A DNA stretch of 64,000 nt from Psychrobacter pygoscelis (GCF_004335015.1 NZ_RQRU01000003.1:310001-374000); one strand, 5' to 3'. Positions 18,869-27,915 are shown, counted from the first letter of the stretch. Notes: generated by a model not told the origin, from the sequence alone. Translations and numbers: made by a program.

Positions 18869-19435
18869 GAAGTTTCCTTATTTCTAAAAATACTGCCTTG
18901 GGTAAATACTGTATTTGGAAAATCTCGCATCAGGGCATCCAAAGCTTAGGTGAAATCTGCGTACTAAATCCTCGTTACCCGCTCACAATAAGTGCTGATA
19001 CTAGGTTTAGGTGTTGGCTTGTTCGACAGGCAGGAGATTGAGGCGAGAGAATGACAATAGGCAGTTAATATCAATACAAGTAAGCAATTAAAATAAACAA
19101 GCAATATAAACGGTTGAGCAGTGGTAATGGCTATAATCACGGATAATCAATACTAATAGAGTCATAAATCTATGACTATAAATCAGTACAGCACCTAATA
19201 AATAGCTCAATACCCTTAACTCAATTGTCCTTAGCTAAATACCCTTAACTCAATACCCTCTCCGCCGTGACCTTCACTCGGCAGCAAATCTCAACCTGAT
19301 TTTATCACTCAATAATGTGCAATATATGTAGCGCTATCAATTAGAATTTGTGAATAATTCAATACAGATATGTACGGCAGCTTAACAATACTCCGAAGCT
19401 AAGTTTTAGAGAAAGTTTAGGGCGTAGTCTTTACA
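18869..19435. other. Intergenic gap upstream of msrAB with a short direct repeat
   Basis: 567 bases between msrAB and the ABC-transporter ATPase gene. It contains a 17-base direct repeat, AATACCCTTAACTCAAT, at 19209-19225 and 19238-19254. No ORF, RNA gene or clear terminator for the ATPase gene was found. Confidence 0.5.
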
Positions 19436-20275
19436 TTAGCTATTTGCCTGCATAAACTGCGCCACGTAATCATCCACAGGATTGTCTTGTAAATCTTGCG
19501 GTGTTCCTGTCTGAATGAGGCGTCCCCCATTTAGTATACTAATGCGCTGCCCCACCTTAATAGCTTCATCAATATCGTGGGTAATAAATACGATCGTTTT
19601 TTGCAGCTTTGCTTGCAGTGCAAGCAGCTGGTCTTGCAATTGATTGCGAATGAGCGGATCCAATGCCGAAAATGCCTCATCCATCAAGATAATAGGCGTA
19701 TCTACTGCCAAGGCTCGGGCCAATCCTACCCGCTGCTGCATACCTCCAGACAACTCGTCAGGATAACTGTCCTCAATGCCTTCAAGCCCAACTTCGCTAA
19801 GCCAATGCCGCGCGATATCATGACGTTCAGACTTTTTAAGACCACGAACTCTCAGACCGTAAGCAGCATTTTGCAGCACCGTCATATGCGGTACTAGACC
19901 AAAATGTTGAAAAACCATGCTGACTGTGCTCTGACGAAACTTTTGCAATGGTTTATCAGACAGCTCCAAGATATTAATAGGCTGACCGTCTGCACTCATT
20001 GGCGAATCTATCCAAATCTCACCAGTGGTGGGATCGATAAGCCGATTGATATGACGGACCAAGGTCGACTTCCCCGACCCTGATAAGCCCATGATACAGT
20101 GCAGCTCACCCGAATCTATGGTCATATTAATATCGTACAATCCGACCGAATAACCCGTCTGCGACTTCACTTGCACACTATCAGCACCCTCCGCCATCAT
20201 ATTAAGTGCGGCTTTGGCCTCTTTGGGGCTGGCGTCGAATATCTTACTAATATTATATAGGCGGATCTGACTCAT
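19436..20275 (-). CDS. Betaine/choline-type ABC transporter ATP-binding protein
   Basis: 279 residues. Walker A GLSGSGKST (63-71), the Q-loop VSMVFQHFGLVPH, ABC signature LSGGMQQRVGLARALA, Walker B IILMDEAFSALDP and the switch His in ITHDIDEA. The N-terminus (NISKIFDASPKEAKAALNMM) is typical of ProV/ChoV/OpuAA proteins of the osmoprotectant uptake family. It ends soon after the core fold (DDYVAQFMQANS), so the tandem CBS domains found at the C-terminus of E. coli ProV are absent; this is the shorter ChoV-like form. It follows the binding-protein/permease gene by 103 bases and surely works with it. Confidence 0.92.
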   Translation of the reverse strand: MSQIRLYNISKIFDASPKEAKAALNMMAEGADSVQVKSQTGYSVGLYDINMTIDSGELHCIMGLSGSGKSTLVRHINRLIDPTTGEIWIDSPMSADGQPINILELSDKPLQKFRQSTVSMVFQHFGLVPHMTVLQNAAYGLRVRGLKKSERHDIARHWLSEVGLEGIEDSYPDELSGGMQQRVGLARALAVDTPIILMDEAFSALDPLIRNQLQDQLLALQAKLQKTIVFITHDIDEAIKVGQRISILNGGRLIQTGTPQDLQDNPVDDYVAQFMQANS

Positions 20276-20378
20276 AAGGTGTCTCTTTATCCTATTAATA
20301 ACAACAACTTAATAGTACCAACCGCGGGCAATCGATACATCGATGAATTAGTTATTGAAAAGCTGACAAAAACATCAC

Positions 20379-22277
20379 TTATTGCAGCTTTTCTCGAGCA
20401 CGGCGACCTTGACCAAAGGCCTGACTAATACGGTCAATAATAATGGCGATAATGACGATAGCCGTACCCGCTTGCAAGCCTTGACCAATATTTAAAGTCT
20501 GAATAGACTGCAGGACATCTTCGCCCAATCCCGGCGCACCGATCATGGAAGCCAAGACCACCATCGCAAGCGACATCATGACCGCCTGATTAATCCCTGC
20601 CATAATACTGGGCAATGCTTGTGGCAGCTTAATCCAAATCAAAAGCTGCTTATGATTACTCCCAAAAGAGCGCCCTGCCTCGATCATCTCGTGATTAACC
20701 TGAGTAATGCCTAGCATAGTCAACCGGATCAGCGGTGGCAGGGCATAGATAACGGTCGCAAATAGAGCAGGTACTTTACCAATACCAAACAGCATCAGCA
20801 CGGGGATCAGGTAGACAAAGCTTGGCATGGTCTGCATAACATCGAGAACTGGCGTAATAATACGCCGCAGCCACTTACTGCTCGCCATAGCGATACCGAT
20901 TGGGATACCAATAACGACAGTAATAAGCACCGAGACAATAAGTAGCGCTAAAGTCTCAATAAGTGCTACCCAAAGACCAAAAGCCCCAATCACAAATAAG
21001 CCCATGGCGCACGCAATAGCAAACCATATTTTGCGGGTAGCAAACCAAGCTAAGATGGCCACCAAAGCAATAATCAGCCACGGTGGAATCATGCTTAATA
21101 GCGACTGAATAGGCAACAATAAATAAGTCAGCGTAAGATGACTTATCCCGCGAAATAGGTCGCCATAATTCTGCACCACGCTAGTGAGTGTCTGATTAAG
21201 CGGCTTCTCAAGCGACCATGAAGGAAACCAAGTAAAGTCTGGTGAAGTGGTATGGACCAGCTCAGTAGACGCCTCTTGACCGGCCAGACGAATACCTAGC
21301 GCGCCGGCAATTTTAATGGCCGCTTCATCAGATACCCACTGCTGCCATAGCTCAGGATTGGCGCGCAAAAATAGCTCAGCTTGCTCATCACCGCTGCGCT
21401 TATTTTCACTCATCTCTAAAATAGCAGTATTCAAAGCATCTGGTGTGAACTGTACTTGTTTGAAAACCTCGGACAGCTCAGGATTATCCTTGATAAAGGG
21501 GGTCGATACTGCCACGCCCAACTGAGAGACAGCAAAGCCAGACACACAGTCATTGCTACTATCAGCATCTAGCAAATCCTGCCAGCAAGCTTCATCATAA
21601 GCAGGGAATTCAATGGGGGCAAAGTCATATTTGGCCATCAATCCTGTCGGCTGCCAATAATAAAAGAGGAGCGGCTTTTTTTGCTCAAAGGCCGACGCAA
21701 TCTCTGCATCAAGAGCAGCGCCAGTACCTGGATGCACATTATTAAAGCGACTATCTAGCCCCGTATTCTTGAGCAAATGAGTATTGAATACCTCACATGT
21801 CCAGCCTGTCGGGCAGTTCATAAGTCTTGCTCGGCTTGGATCTTCTGGGTCACGAAATAACTCAGCAAACTTAGGCAGGTCTTGATAGCTTTTTAGCCCA
21901 GGGTTATCTTCCAACACATATTTTGGCACATACCAACCTTGAGTCGCGCCGCCCTCTAAGGTATCGCCAATAATAGCCACCTTACCATCTGCTATTGCCT
22001 TCTCCATAATGGGTGAGCGGCCTATCCACTGCTCTCCGATAACTTGGATATCATTTTGAGAGAGCGCCGTTTCGAGTGCAGGCCCCGCTCCTGGCACCTC
22101 TTCAACATCGCAGCCGTACCCCTCTTCAGTTAAGTACTTAAGAACCCCGGTGATAAACTGACCACTCTCCCAAGTCAATGCGCCAAAGTTAATCGGCGCC
22201 TCACAAGCAGCCATCGCTGATACTGGCATTAAAGAAGTGAATAAGACTAAAAGGCTGGCTGCCATCCACTGACGCAT
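20379..22277 (-). CDS. Fused substrate-binding protein and permease of a betaine/choline ABC transporter
   Basis: 632 residues. A signal peptide (1-23, SLMPVSAMA before ACEAP). A type-II periplasmic binding domain (about 24-330) of the ProX/ChoX/OpuAC class, with NFGALTWESGQFITGVL, the glycine-betaine-like core and a Cys pair (MNCPTGWTC). A permease half with the first membrane segment at about 385 and an EAA loop EAGRSFGSNHKQLLIWIKLP typical of ProW. Binding protein and channel are thus one chain with the binding domain first, external. In Lactococcus OpuABC the binding domain follows the permease, so the order is reversed. Together with the ATPase at 19436 it makes a two-gene importer. Substrate (betaine, choline or related) is inferred. 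Confidence 0.9.
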   Translation of the reverse strand: MRQWMAASLLVLFTSLMPVSAMAACEAPINFGALTWESGQFITGVLKYLTEEGYGCDVEEVPGAGPALETALSQNDIQVIGEQWIGRSPIMEKAIADGKVAIIGDTLEGGATQGWYVPKYVLEDNPGLKSYQDLPKFAELFRDPEDPSRARLMNCPTGWTCEVFNTHLLKNTGLDSRFNNVHPGTGAALDAEIASAFEQKKPLLFYYWQPTGLMAKYDFAPIEFPAYDEACWQDLLDADSSNDCVSGFAVSQLGVAVSTPFIKDNPELSEVFKQVQFTPDALNTAILEMSENKRSGDEQAELFLRANPELWQQWVSDEAAIKIAGALGIRLAGQEASTELVHTTSPDFTWFPSWSLEKPLNQTLTSVVQNYGDLFRGISHLTLTYLLLPIQSLLSMIPPWLIIALVAILAWFATRKIWFAIACAMGLFVIGAFGLWVALIETLALLIVSVLITVVIGIPIGIAMASSKWLRRIITPVLDVMQTMPSFVYLIPVLMLFGIGKVPALFATVIYALPPLIRLTMLGITQVNHEMIEAGRSFGSNHKQLLIWIKLPQALPSIMAGINQAVMMSLAMVVLASMIGAPGLGEDVLQSIQTLNIGQGLQAGTAIVIIAIIIDRISQAFGQGRRAREKLQ

Positions 22278-22587
22278 GGGCTATCTCGCTATTGTTAGGG
22301 TTCTTAAAAAGGCTCAAATCTGTAATTTACGCTAATCTTAACAGGGTTCCTTCATACATACATTCATTGAACAAAGGCTTATTAACGTAGCTTTTGCAGG
22401 CAAATTTTATCAACGCTACCTTAATAATATTAGCTCACCAATACTGGTACATTAAGCCCAATAAATCAACTACTTAGATAAAAAAAGCAGCCACACATTG
22501 ACTGCTTTAATAATAAGTGAACGATCGCCCAATTAGACTGGGGTTTACCAAAATTATCAGTCGTCAAGCTATACAGCCATAGCTTGA
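22278..22587. other. Intergenic gap between transporter and aldehyde dehydrogenase
   Basis: 310 bases containing the terminator at 22484-22508; the remainder presumably carries the promoter of the fused transporter gene. No ORF is supported. Confidence 0.5.
22484..22508 (-). terminator. Rho-independent terminator of the aldehyde dehydrogenase gene
   Basis: Arms AAAGCAG (22484-22490) and CTGCTTT (22502-22508) around an 11-base loop, followed on the minus strand by a run of T. It ends the gene at 22588 before the transporter genes begin. Confidence 0.75.
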
Positions 22588-24027
22588 CTATTTCAAAAAT
22601 AGCCCAATACCTTTATTAAAAAATGTCCCATATGGCGGTAATAAGAAGCTCATGGCGTTAAGTTTAGATTGTACAAATATAGGCTTCATATGGCTAAGGC
22701 GCTCAAAACCTGCCTTGCCGTGATACGCCCCCATACCAGACGCTCCAACGCCGCCAAAAGGAATGTCATGCTGCGCCACCTGCAAAATAACCTCATTAAC
22801 ACATATGCCACCTGATACGGTATGCTCGCGAATGTACAAGGTGTCCTCGTAATCATCGCCAAATATATATAGGGCTAGTGGCCGCGGTCGGGCGTTGACG
22901 AAACTCACCGCATCACGAACTCTATCAAAGTGAATGAGCGGTAGAATAGGAGCGAATAGCTCTTCGCTCATAACCTCGCTATCAAGAGGAGGCTGCTCAA
23001 CGATGACTGGCGGCATAAGCCGCGTACCTTCATTGGCAGGAGTGGCTGTGAGTTCATGAATATACGTGCTATCGAGCTTTGCTAGATAGCCTTGAATCCG
23101 CTTAAACTGCTCATCATTGATAATGTGTGTGTAGTCTTTATTATTCTCGATATTTGGATAATGTTTCTGCATCCAATCTTTTGCTAAAGCGATGAACTTG
23201 GCATGGTGACGCTCATGCAGTAGCACATAGTCTGGGGCTATACAGGTCTGACCGGCATTAAGGGTCTTGCCCATCATGATTCGACTGACCGCAGCTTCAA
23301 GATTAGCATTTTCTAGAACGATGACTGGCGACTTACCACCCAGCTCTAACGTCACAGGCGTCAAGTTAGGCGCTGCTGCTGCCATTATTTTTCTGCCGAC
23401 ACTGGTCGATCCAGTAAATAAAAGATGATCAAAAGGTAAGTGACTAAAGGCTTGCGACATCTCCATCTCACCGACCACCACCTTGATCATGTCTGGAGAA
23501 AAGTAATGGGAGATAGCCTCAGCAAAAGCATTGGCAAAAATGGGCACTGCTTCACTGATCTTGATCATGATACGATTGCCCGCCGTCAAGGCATCAATCA
23601 TAGGACCGATTGCTAAGTTGAGGGGGTAGTTCCAAGGCACCATAATTCCCACAACGCCAAGCGGCTGCGGCTGGATCTCATTACGAGCGGGACGATAAAT
23701 CGCAGGAATGCCAGCGCGCCGCGTCTTCATCCAAGACTTGCCATGCTTTTTGGCATGATTAATGCCCATAAAGCTGGTGAATAGCTCAGCAAACTGAGTC
23801 TCAGAGACACTGCGATGACCAAAGTCGGCGCTGATAGCTGCGGCAAAATTGTCTTTATTGTCTGCCAGCATAACCTCAAGGTTATCTAGCTGAGTGAGGC
23901 GCTGAGACCAATCTAGGATTGGCTGCTCTCGGCTTAAATTGTGCAGATACTCAAACTGAGTTTGTAGCTGCTCAGTATTGGTAATAATACTAATTGACTC
24001 AGGTAGGGCTAAGGTGGCGGTTGTCAT
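22588..24027 (-). CDS. Coniferyl-aldehyde-dehydrogenase-like NAD(P)-dependent aldehyde dehydrogenase
   Basis: 479 residues, complete ALDH fold. Motifs: VPWNYPLNLAIGPMIDALTAGN for cofactor binding (139-160), FTGSTSVGRK (214-223), catalytic Glu238 in TLELGGKSP and nucleophile Cys262 in NAGQTCIAPDYVL. The NAGQTCIAPDYVL version and the C-terminal SKLNAMSFLLPPYG are typical of the fatty and coniferyl aldehyde branch rather than betaine aldehyde dehydrogenase. It oxidises an aldehyde to the acid; the natural substrate is unknown, medium- or long-chain aldehydes being plausible. Despite the nearby betaine transporter, its sequence does not suggest a BetB role. Its own terminator separates it from that operon. 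Confidence 0.88.
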   Translation of the reverse strand: MTTATLALPESISIITNTEQLQTQFEYLHNLSREQPILDWSQRLTQLDNLEVMLADNKDNFAAAISADFGHRSVSETQFAELFTSFMGINHAKKHGKSWMKTRRAGIPAIYRPARNEIQPQPLGVVGIMVPWNYPLNLAIGPMIDALTAGNRIMIKISEAVPIFANAFAEAISHYFSPDMIKVVVGEMEMSQAFSHLPFDHLLFTGSTSVGRKIMAAAAPNLTPVTLELGGKSPVIVLENANLEAAVSRIMMGKTLNAGQTCIAPDYVLLHERHHAKFIALAKDWMQKHYPNIENNKDYTHIINDEQFKRIQGYLAKLDSTYIHELTATPANEGTRLMPPVIVEQPPLDSEVMSEELFAPILPLIHFDRVRDAVSFVNARPRPLALYIFGDDYEDTLYIREHTVSGGICVNEVILQVAQHDIPFGGVGASGMGAYHGKAGFERLSHMKPIFVQSKLNAMSFLLPPYGTFFNKGIGLFLK

Positions 24028-24314
24028 AATCTTATCCTTGATATGATGACGATATAATTTATTGATTAATGATCCCTTCTAGACATATTCCTTAATGTCT
24101 TAGCGTCAGTAATACATTGCAGATCATGATAGAACTATTAAAAATTAACAGCTACTAAATAGCAGAGCAAATGGCATCAGTTTCAATCATTTATTCATGA
24201 TTTTTAATCTTGAAAGTGTTTTATTGCGCTGGGGTGAACGGTTCGGTACTCAATTTAGCGCACTCTACCTATATAAGTAAAGCGACATTAACATACGGCG
24301 CGTCATTAATTCTA

Positions 24315-24450
24315 AAGCAAACTGCCCCGAGATTAGCGGAGACTCAATGATCTAAGAAAATACGGCAATGAAAAAACACAATTACACACCCGAAGTTAAA
24401 GAACGAGCCATTCGCATACTAATAGCAGCAGTAAGCAACTATCCAGAATT
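24315..24450 (+). mobile_element. Possible left-end remnant of an IS3-family element
   Basis: The bases around AAACTGCCCCGAGATTAGCG, followed by GAGACTCAATGATCTAAG and then an ATG with MKKHNYTPEVKERAIRI, look like the left end and OrfA start of an IS3-family insertion sequence (OrfA proteins commonly begin with NYxPEVKERAVRM). Similarity seems to fade after about 28 codons. No OrfB, right end or target duplication was found, so this would be a fragment. Identification is by memory of family patterns. Confidence 0.4.
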
Positions 24451-24760
24451 AGATAATGAAGAAAAGCCATTGCCAATAGCGGTATCTGGCTTTAGAGAAA
24501 GGTTTTATTTTGAAGATGGATGTCTTAAGTATGTAAGCGAATTAGCTAGCAAAGAAGCCACGCCAATTTTTAGTTACAACCTAGTAAAATGAGATCCTGA
24601 TAGTCAAACACTTCTCATTAATAACAATTCAGTTAGCATGGATCAATTAGTAGAAGGCTCGGGTGAGTTCGACAATACACCCGAAAATATCAAAGGAAAA
24701 TGCTGGAAAAAAAATATCATATACATCAGCTCAATAGGTGGGAAAGTTTTAGAAAAATAA
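24368..24760 (+). pseudogene. 131-codon ORF interrupted by one in-frame TGA; IS3 OrfA-like N-terminus
   Basis: From ATG 24368 the frame encodes 74 residues to a TGA at 24590-24592, then stays open for 55 more codons to TAA at 24758. The first 28 codons resemble an IS3 OrfA; the rest (for example ERFYFEDGCLKYVSELA before the TGA and NNNSVSMDQLVEGSG after it) is protein-like but unrecognised. The simplest reading is a host or cargo gene whose start was replaced by an IS3 end and which later gained a nonsense mutation. No good ribosome site is visible. No sign of selenocysteine recoding was seen. Confidence 0.4.
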
Positions 24761-24895
24761 TATAAGACGCTTAGGAAATTTTTTAATCTTCATTCAAACC
24801 CTTATCAAGAAACCACTCTAAACCGCCTCAGTTTTTGATATAAGCATTGATCCAACAACCGAAGGGCGTTAGGCGCTAAGAGTGGTATTAATTAA

Positions 24896-24985
24896 TCAAA
24901 CACTTCCTCTAAAGCCCTTATAATTACCTGTCAGTGCATGATCCTTACACTTTTTTGGTGTTTTAAATTTGGGGTATTTCCCCAC
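24896..24985 (-). pseudogene. C-terminal relic of a YafQ/RelE-type toxin gene
   Basis: On the minus strand a short open frame reads KFKTPKKCKDHALTGNYKGF followed by RGSV and a stop. KDHALTGNYKGFRE is the signature stretch of YafQ-family mRNA-interferase toxins near their C-terminus, normally followed by CHIxPDWLLIYK, which is missing here. A stop codon immediately upstream in frame removes the rest. No intact antitoxin was found beside it. It is therefore a fragment of a toxin-antitoxin system. Confidence 0.5.
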
Positions 24986-25157
24986 TTACTACATTAACGG
25001 ACACTACTTGATGAACTTTACATCTCAGTTAAGAATGAATGGTCATAATAGATAAGAACAAGTGGCTAAGTTGATAAGAATATGCACACGCCCTAGTTGA
25101 TTGCTATCGTTTGGTATAAAATAGCCCTTAATAGTTATCCTAACTTTTGACCTTTCT

Positions 25158-26024
25158 ATGACCAATACTACCCCGCAGTACCATGCCCCTTTAGTCATCA
25201 AATATCTTAATGACGCCGATTATTCAGAGACTCATACGGCCATGAGCGCCCGAACCCTTGAGCGTATTCGCCTTGCTAAAGAAGGTATCTCGACGCCAGA
25301 TGAGCTTTGGATCGTCGAGCACAACGATGTCTATACCCTTGGTCAAGCTGGCAAAGAGAGTCATATTTTAAGGCGGACAGACACCCCTATTATTAAGACC
25401 GATCGCGGTGGCCAGGTCACTTGGCACGGCCGCGGTCAGCTGGTTGTTTATTACTTATTTGATTTAAAGTCGCTTGGGTGGGGCGTTAGGGACTTGGTCT
25501 CACATGCGGAGCAAGCCATTGAAGATGTCATCAATACCTACCTACAATCCGCTGATGACAATGCGCTAAAGGCTGATAGCGCTGCCATCGTCAATGCTGA
25601 GTCGCCGCAGCATCTTTATGACCGCTCTAACTACGGCTATTACGCCAAAGCCCGTAAAGACGCTCCTGGGGTATATGTCTATGCCCGAGCAGCAGCCAAC
25701 CAAGCTCTTAATCAATCTGCTCATACCTCAGTGCAGACTGATGAGCCAACTACTGAGACCGTCATCGATGCTAGTGACATCATGCTGGGCAAGATTGCCT
25801 CGCTTGGCTTTAAGATTAAGCACGGCATGAGCTATCATGGTATCGCTGTCAATTTGACTTGCGACTTATCGGCGTTTTTAGCCATCAACCCTTGTGGTTA
25901 CGAAGGGATGACCATGCTGCGCTTAAGCGACTTTTTAGCGATAGACTATCAGCAAGTAACTGAAGCCTTGATAGCTAATATATCAGCGCGGCATCAAGGT
26001 CAGATAGCGTTACGAGCTACTTAG
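25158..26024 (+). CDS. lipB: Octanoyl-[acyl-carrier-protein] transferase LipB with internal insertion
   Basis: 288 residues, against about 210 for typical LipB. It moves octanoyl from ACP to lipoyl-domain proteins, the first step of lipoate synthesis. Motifs: LGQAGKESHIL, RGGQVTWHGRGQLVVY (83-98), the catalytic Lys212 in GKIASLGFKI and the nucleophile Cys246 in NPCGYEGM. Between APGVYV and GKIASLG an insertion of about 35-40 residues (roughly 176-209) and a smaller one near 131-160 explain the extra length; both are low-complexity and predicted to loop out of the fold. Start at ATG 25158. Single gene. Confidence 0.95.
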   Translation: MTNTTPQYHAPLVIKYLNDADYSETHTAMSARTLERIRLAKEGISTPDELWIVEHNDVYTLGQAGKESHILRRTDTPIIKTDRGGQVTWHGRGQLVVYYLFDLKSLGWGVRDLVSHAEQAIEDVINTYLQSADDNALKADSAAIVNAESPQHLYDRSNYGYYAKARKDAPGVYVYARAAANQALNQSAHTSVQTDEPTTETVIDASDIMLGKIASLGFKIKHGMSYHGIAVNLTCDLSAFLAINPCGYEGMTMLRLSDFLAIDYQQVTEALIANISARHQGQIALRAT

Positions 26025-26381
26025 TAATCTGGGCAGTCAATTAGGTAACTGACTATCATCAAATCAGTAGCCATCTACAAGCAGTGTCTGGTAAAAGCAT
26101 CATAGTGCGCCCGATTCAGTACAAAGCGCTTTTAGATTGTCTCAGCGATGAGTCTTATTTTGCATATCAGCTTGCCAGGATTGACTTAAGAGATTTAGGA
26201 AAAATATGCGCAAACTTGCTATACTCCTTCAGCGAAAATACTGATATTTCAGTTAACTTCTCCCTAATTTTTATTAGCCAGCGCCTTGAGCGTGATTAAG
26301 AGTCTTTGGCTTACTTAGTCTGAAGACTTCAGTAAAAGAGCTTGCTAATAATATTGAAACAATAAATGAATGGAGCAACAT
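26025..26381. other. Intergenic gap between lipB and ppa
   Basis: 357 bases, presumably carrying the ppa promoter. TATACT at 26220-26225 could be a -10 box but has no good -35 partner. An open frame of 71 codons (26084-26299) is not convincing. Confidence 0.45.
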
Positions 26382-26912
26382 ATGACAGACTTCAATAAAG
26401 TACTAGATGCAGGCGATGTCGATGGCGGCATTATCAATGTGGTCGTAGAAATCCCAACAGGCAGCAATCATAAGATTGAATGGAACCGTGAGCTTGCTGT
26501 GTTTGAGCTAGACCGTGTAGAGCCACAAATCTTCGCTAAACCTTGCAACTATGGTTTTATCCCGCAGACACTAGATGAAGACGGTGACGAATTAGACGCG
26601 CTAATCATCACAGAGCAGCCGCTAACCACAGGTATCTTCTTAAAAGCCAAGGTTATCGGTGTAATGAAGTTTGTTGATGACAATGAAGTCGATGACAAAG
26701 TGGTGGTTGTGCCTGCTGATGACCGTAACAACGGTAATGCTTACAATAGCTTAGAAGATCTTCCAGAACAGCTTATCCGTCAGCTAGAGTTCCACTTTAG
26801 CAACTATAAAGCCCTTAAAAAGCCCGGCACTACCGTCGTTCAATCTTGGGAAGATGCCGCTGTAGCAAAAGACGTTATCAAAGAAGCTATTCAGCGTTGG
26901 AAAGACAAATAA
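26382..26912 (+). CDS. ppa: Inorganic pyrophosphatase
   Basis: 176 residues from the ATG at 26382, which has GGAGC six bases upstream; an in-frame ATG twelve bases earlier overlaps that site and is less likely. Type I pyrophosphatase: KIEWNRELAVFELDRV for phosphate contact, YGFIPQT, and the metal-binding stretch DEDGDELDALII matching the family pattern DxDPxD with substitutions (Glu and Leu in place of Pro and Val). It hydrolyses pyrophosphate from biosynthetic reactions and works as a hexamer. A perfect terminator follows. Confidence 0.97.
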   Translation: MTDFNKVLDAGDVDGGIINVVVEIPTGSNHKIEWNRELAVFELDRVEPQIFAKPCNYGFIPQTLDEDGDELDALIITEQPLTTGIFLKAKVIGVMKFVDDNEVDDKVVVVPADDRNNGNAYNSLEDLPEQLIRQLEFHFSNYKALKKPGTTVVQSWEDAAVAKDVIKEAIQRWKDK

Positions 26913-27281
26913 TACTAGCTAATTCATACTAGTTCATAAATGCCAGTTAATAACTAGTAGTCAGTAGCTAATACCCTATTAACTGATATTGAATGAACCA
27001 AAAAATCGCAATCATCAACTATGATTGCGATTTTTTTATCTCTATGATTTTTTATCCCTATAAATAGTTTTTAAATAACCCACCTCAGTTACAAGCTTAA
27101 GAAAACAGAAAAGATACGAAAAGACAGAGCTTTACCATGATAGTTTAGGAGGTTTGCTATAATAGCCTCTTAAACTGACCTACTATAAATAGCTTTGCCT
27201 GTCTATATGGTTGGTTACTCGCTCTAACCTTAACGATAGATTCAGTGAAAGCGCTACCTGCTACCAAGAAAGGAAAGTCCA
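26913..27281. other. Intergenic gap after ppa
   Basis: 369 bases with the ppa terminator (27001-27035) and, further on, TATAAT at 27158-27163 that may be a -10 element for the gene at 27282, though no matching -35 is obvious. Confidence 0.5.
27001..27035 (+). terminator. Rho-independent terminator after ppa
   Basis: A perfect 15-bp stem, arms AAAAATCGCAATCAT (27001-27015) and its complement (27021-27035), with a 5-base loop, continuing into a T run. It lies about 90 bases after the ppa stop. Confidence 0.9.
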
Positions 27282-27710
27282 ATGCCTACCTCTAAACTTC
27301 CTAGAGCTATCGCTCAAATGGTCGAAAAAAACAACCTCGTGATGGCGATTAAAACCTTGGCAGAGTCTGAGAATATCAGTATGGAGGCAGCAAAGGCGCG
27401 AATTGACGCCTATGAGATGAATCTAAAAGCTAAGCAGCAACGAAAGCTTACTAGTATTGCCAGTAAGCAGGGCATTCCGCCTGAGGCGATTAGTTTTTCT
27501 AATGACCCTGCCCCTACCACCCCTGATACTAATAAAGATAAAGATATAACTCTCAACACTTCATTCGATACTTTGCATACTGGTCTGGATAATAAATTGG
27601 ACAGTCTGGGCTATACGAAGCCATTACTGCCACACTGGGCAAAGCGGATTATCATTATTTTAATAGTGATGGCCGTTATCTTTTGGGGGTTATGGCGTAT
27701 CTTTAATTAG
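27282..27710 (+). CDS. Predicted tail-anchored membrane protein with L7/L12-like N-terminal helix pair
   Basis: 142 residues. The first 45 (VEKNNLVMAIKTLAESENIS followed by MEAAKARIDAYEM) resemble the short helical domain shared with ribosomal protein L7/L12 C-termini (xxAIKLLRExxxxxLKEAKxxVD). A polar, Asp/Thr-rich linker follows (about 70-115), then a single C-terminal membrane helix, IIIILIVMAVIFWGLWRIF. GGAAAG lies before the ATG at 27282. Function unknown; the arrangement suggests a cytosolic domain tethered to the inner membrane. Confidence 0.7.
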   Translation: MPTSKLPRAIAQMVEKNNLVMAIKTLAESENISMEAAKARIDAYEMNLKAKQQRKLTSIASKQGIPPEAISFSNDPAPTTPDTNKDKDITLNTSFDTLHTGLDNKLDSLGYTKPLLPHWAKRIIIILIVMAVIFWGLWRIFN

Positions 27711-27915
27711 CGCTCGGCATAGACTGACTACTGGACGGCTCATGGCTACTGAGGCAGTAGTAAAACAGAAAATTGAGAAACGAGAATTTGAGGCACATAA
27801 AGTTGTAAAAGAAGTCAGACAGAGTCAGAATTTTACTAATTCCAGACTTCTGACTAAGGGTTTTTACTGATAATGGTTAATTAGTCGTCAGTTTCGACAA
27901 CAAGGAAGCGCATTA

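Noticed and set aside
24590..24592. TGA as a selenocysteine codon
   Set aside because: No selenoprotein family and no SECIS-like hairpin seen just after it; a nonsense mutation is simpler.
26084..26299. 71-codon ORF between lipB and ppa
   Set aside because: No good ribosome site, uneven composition and no family; it probably covers only the ppa upstream region.
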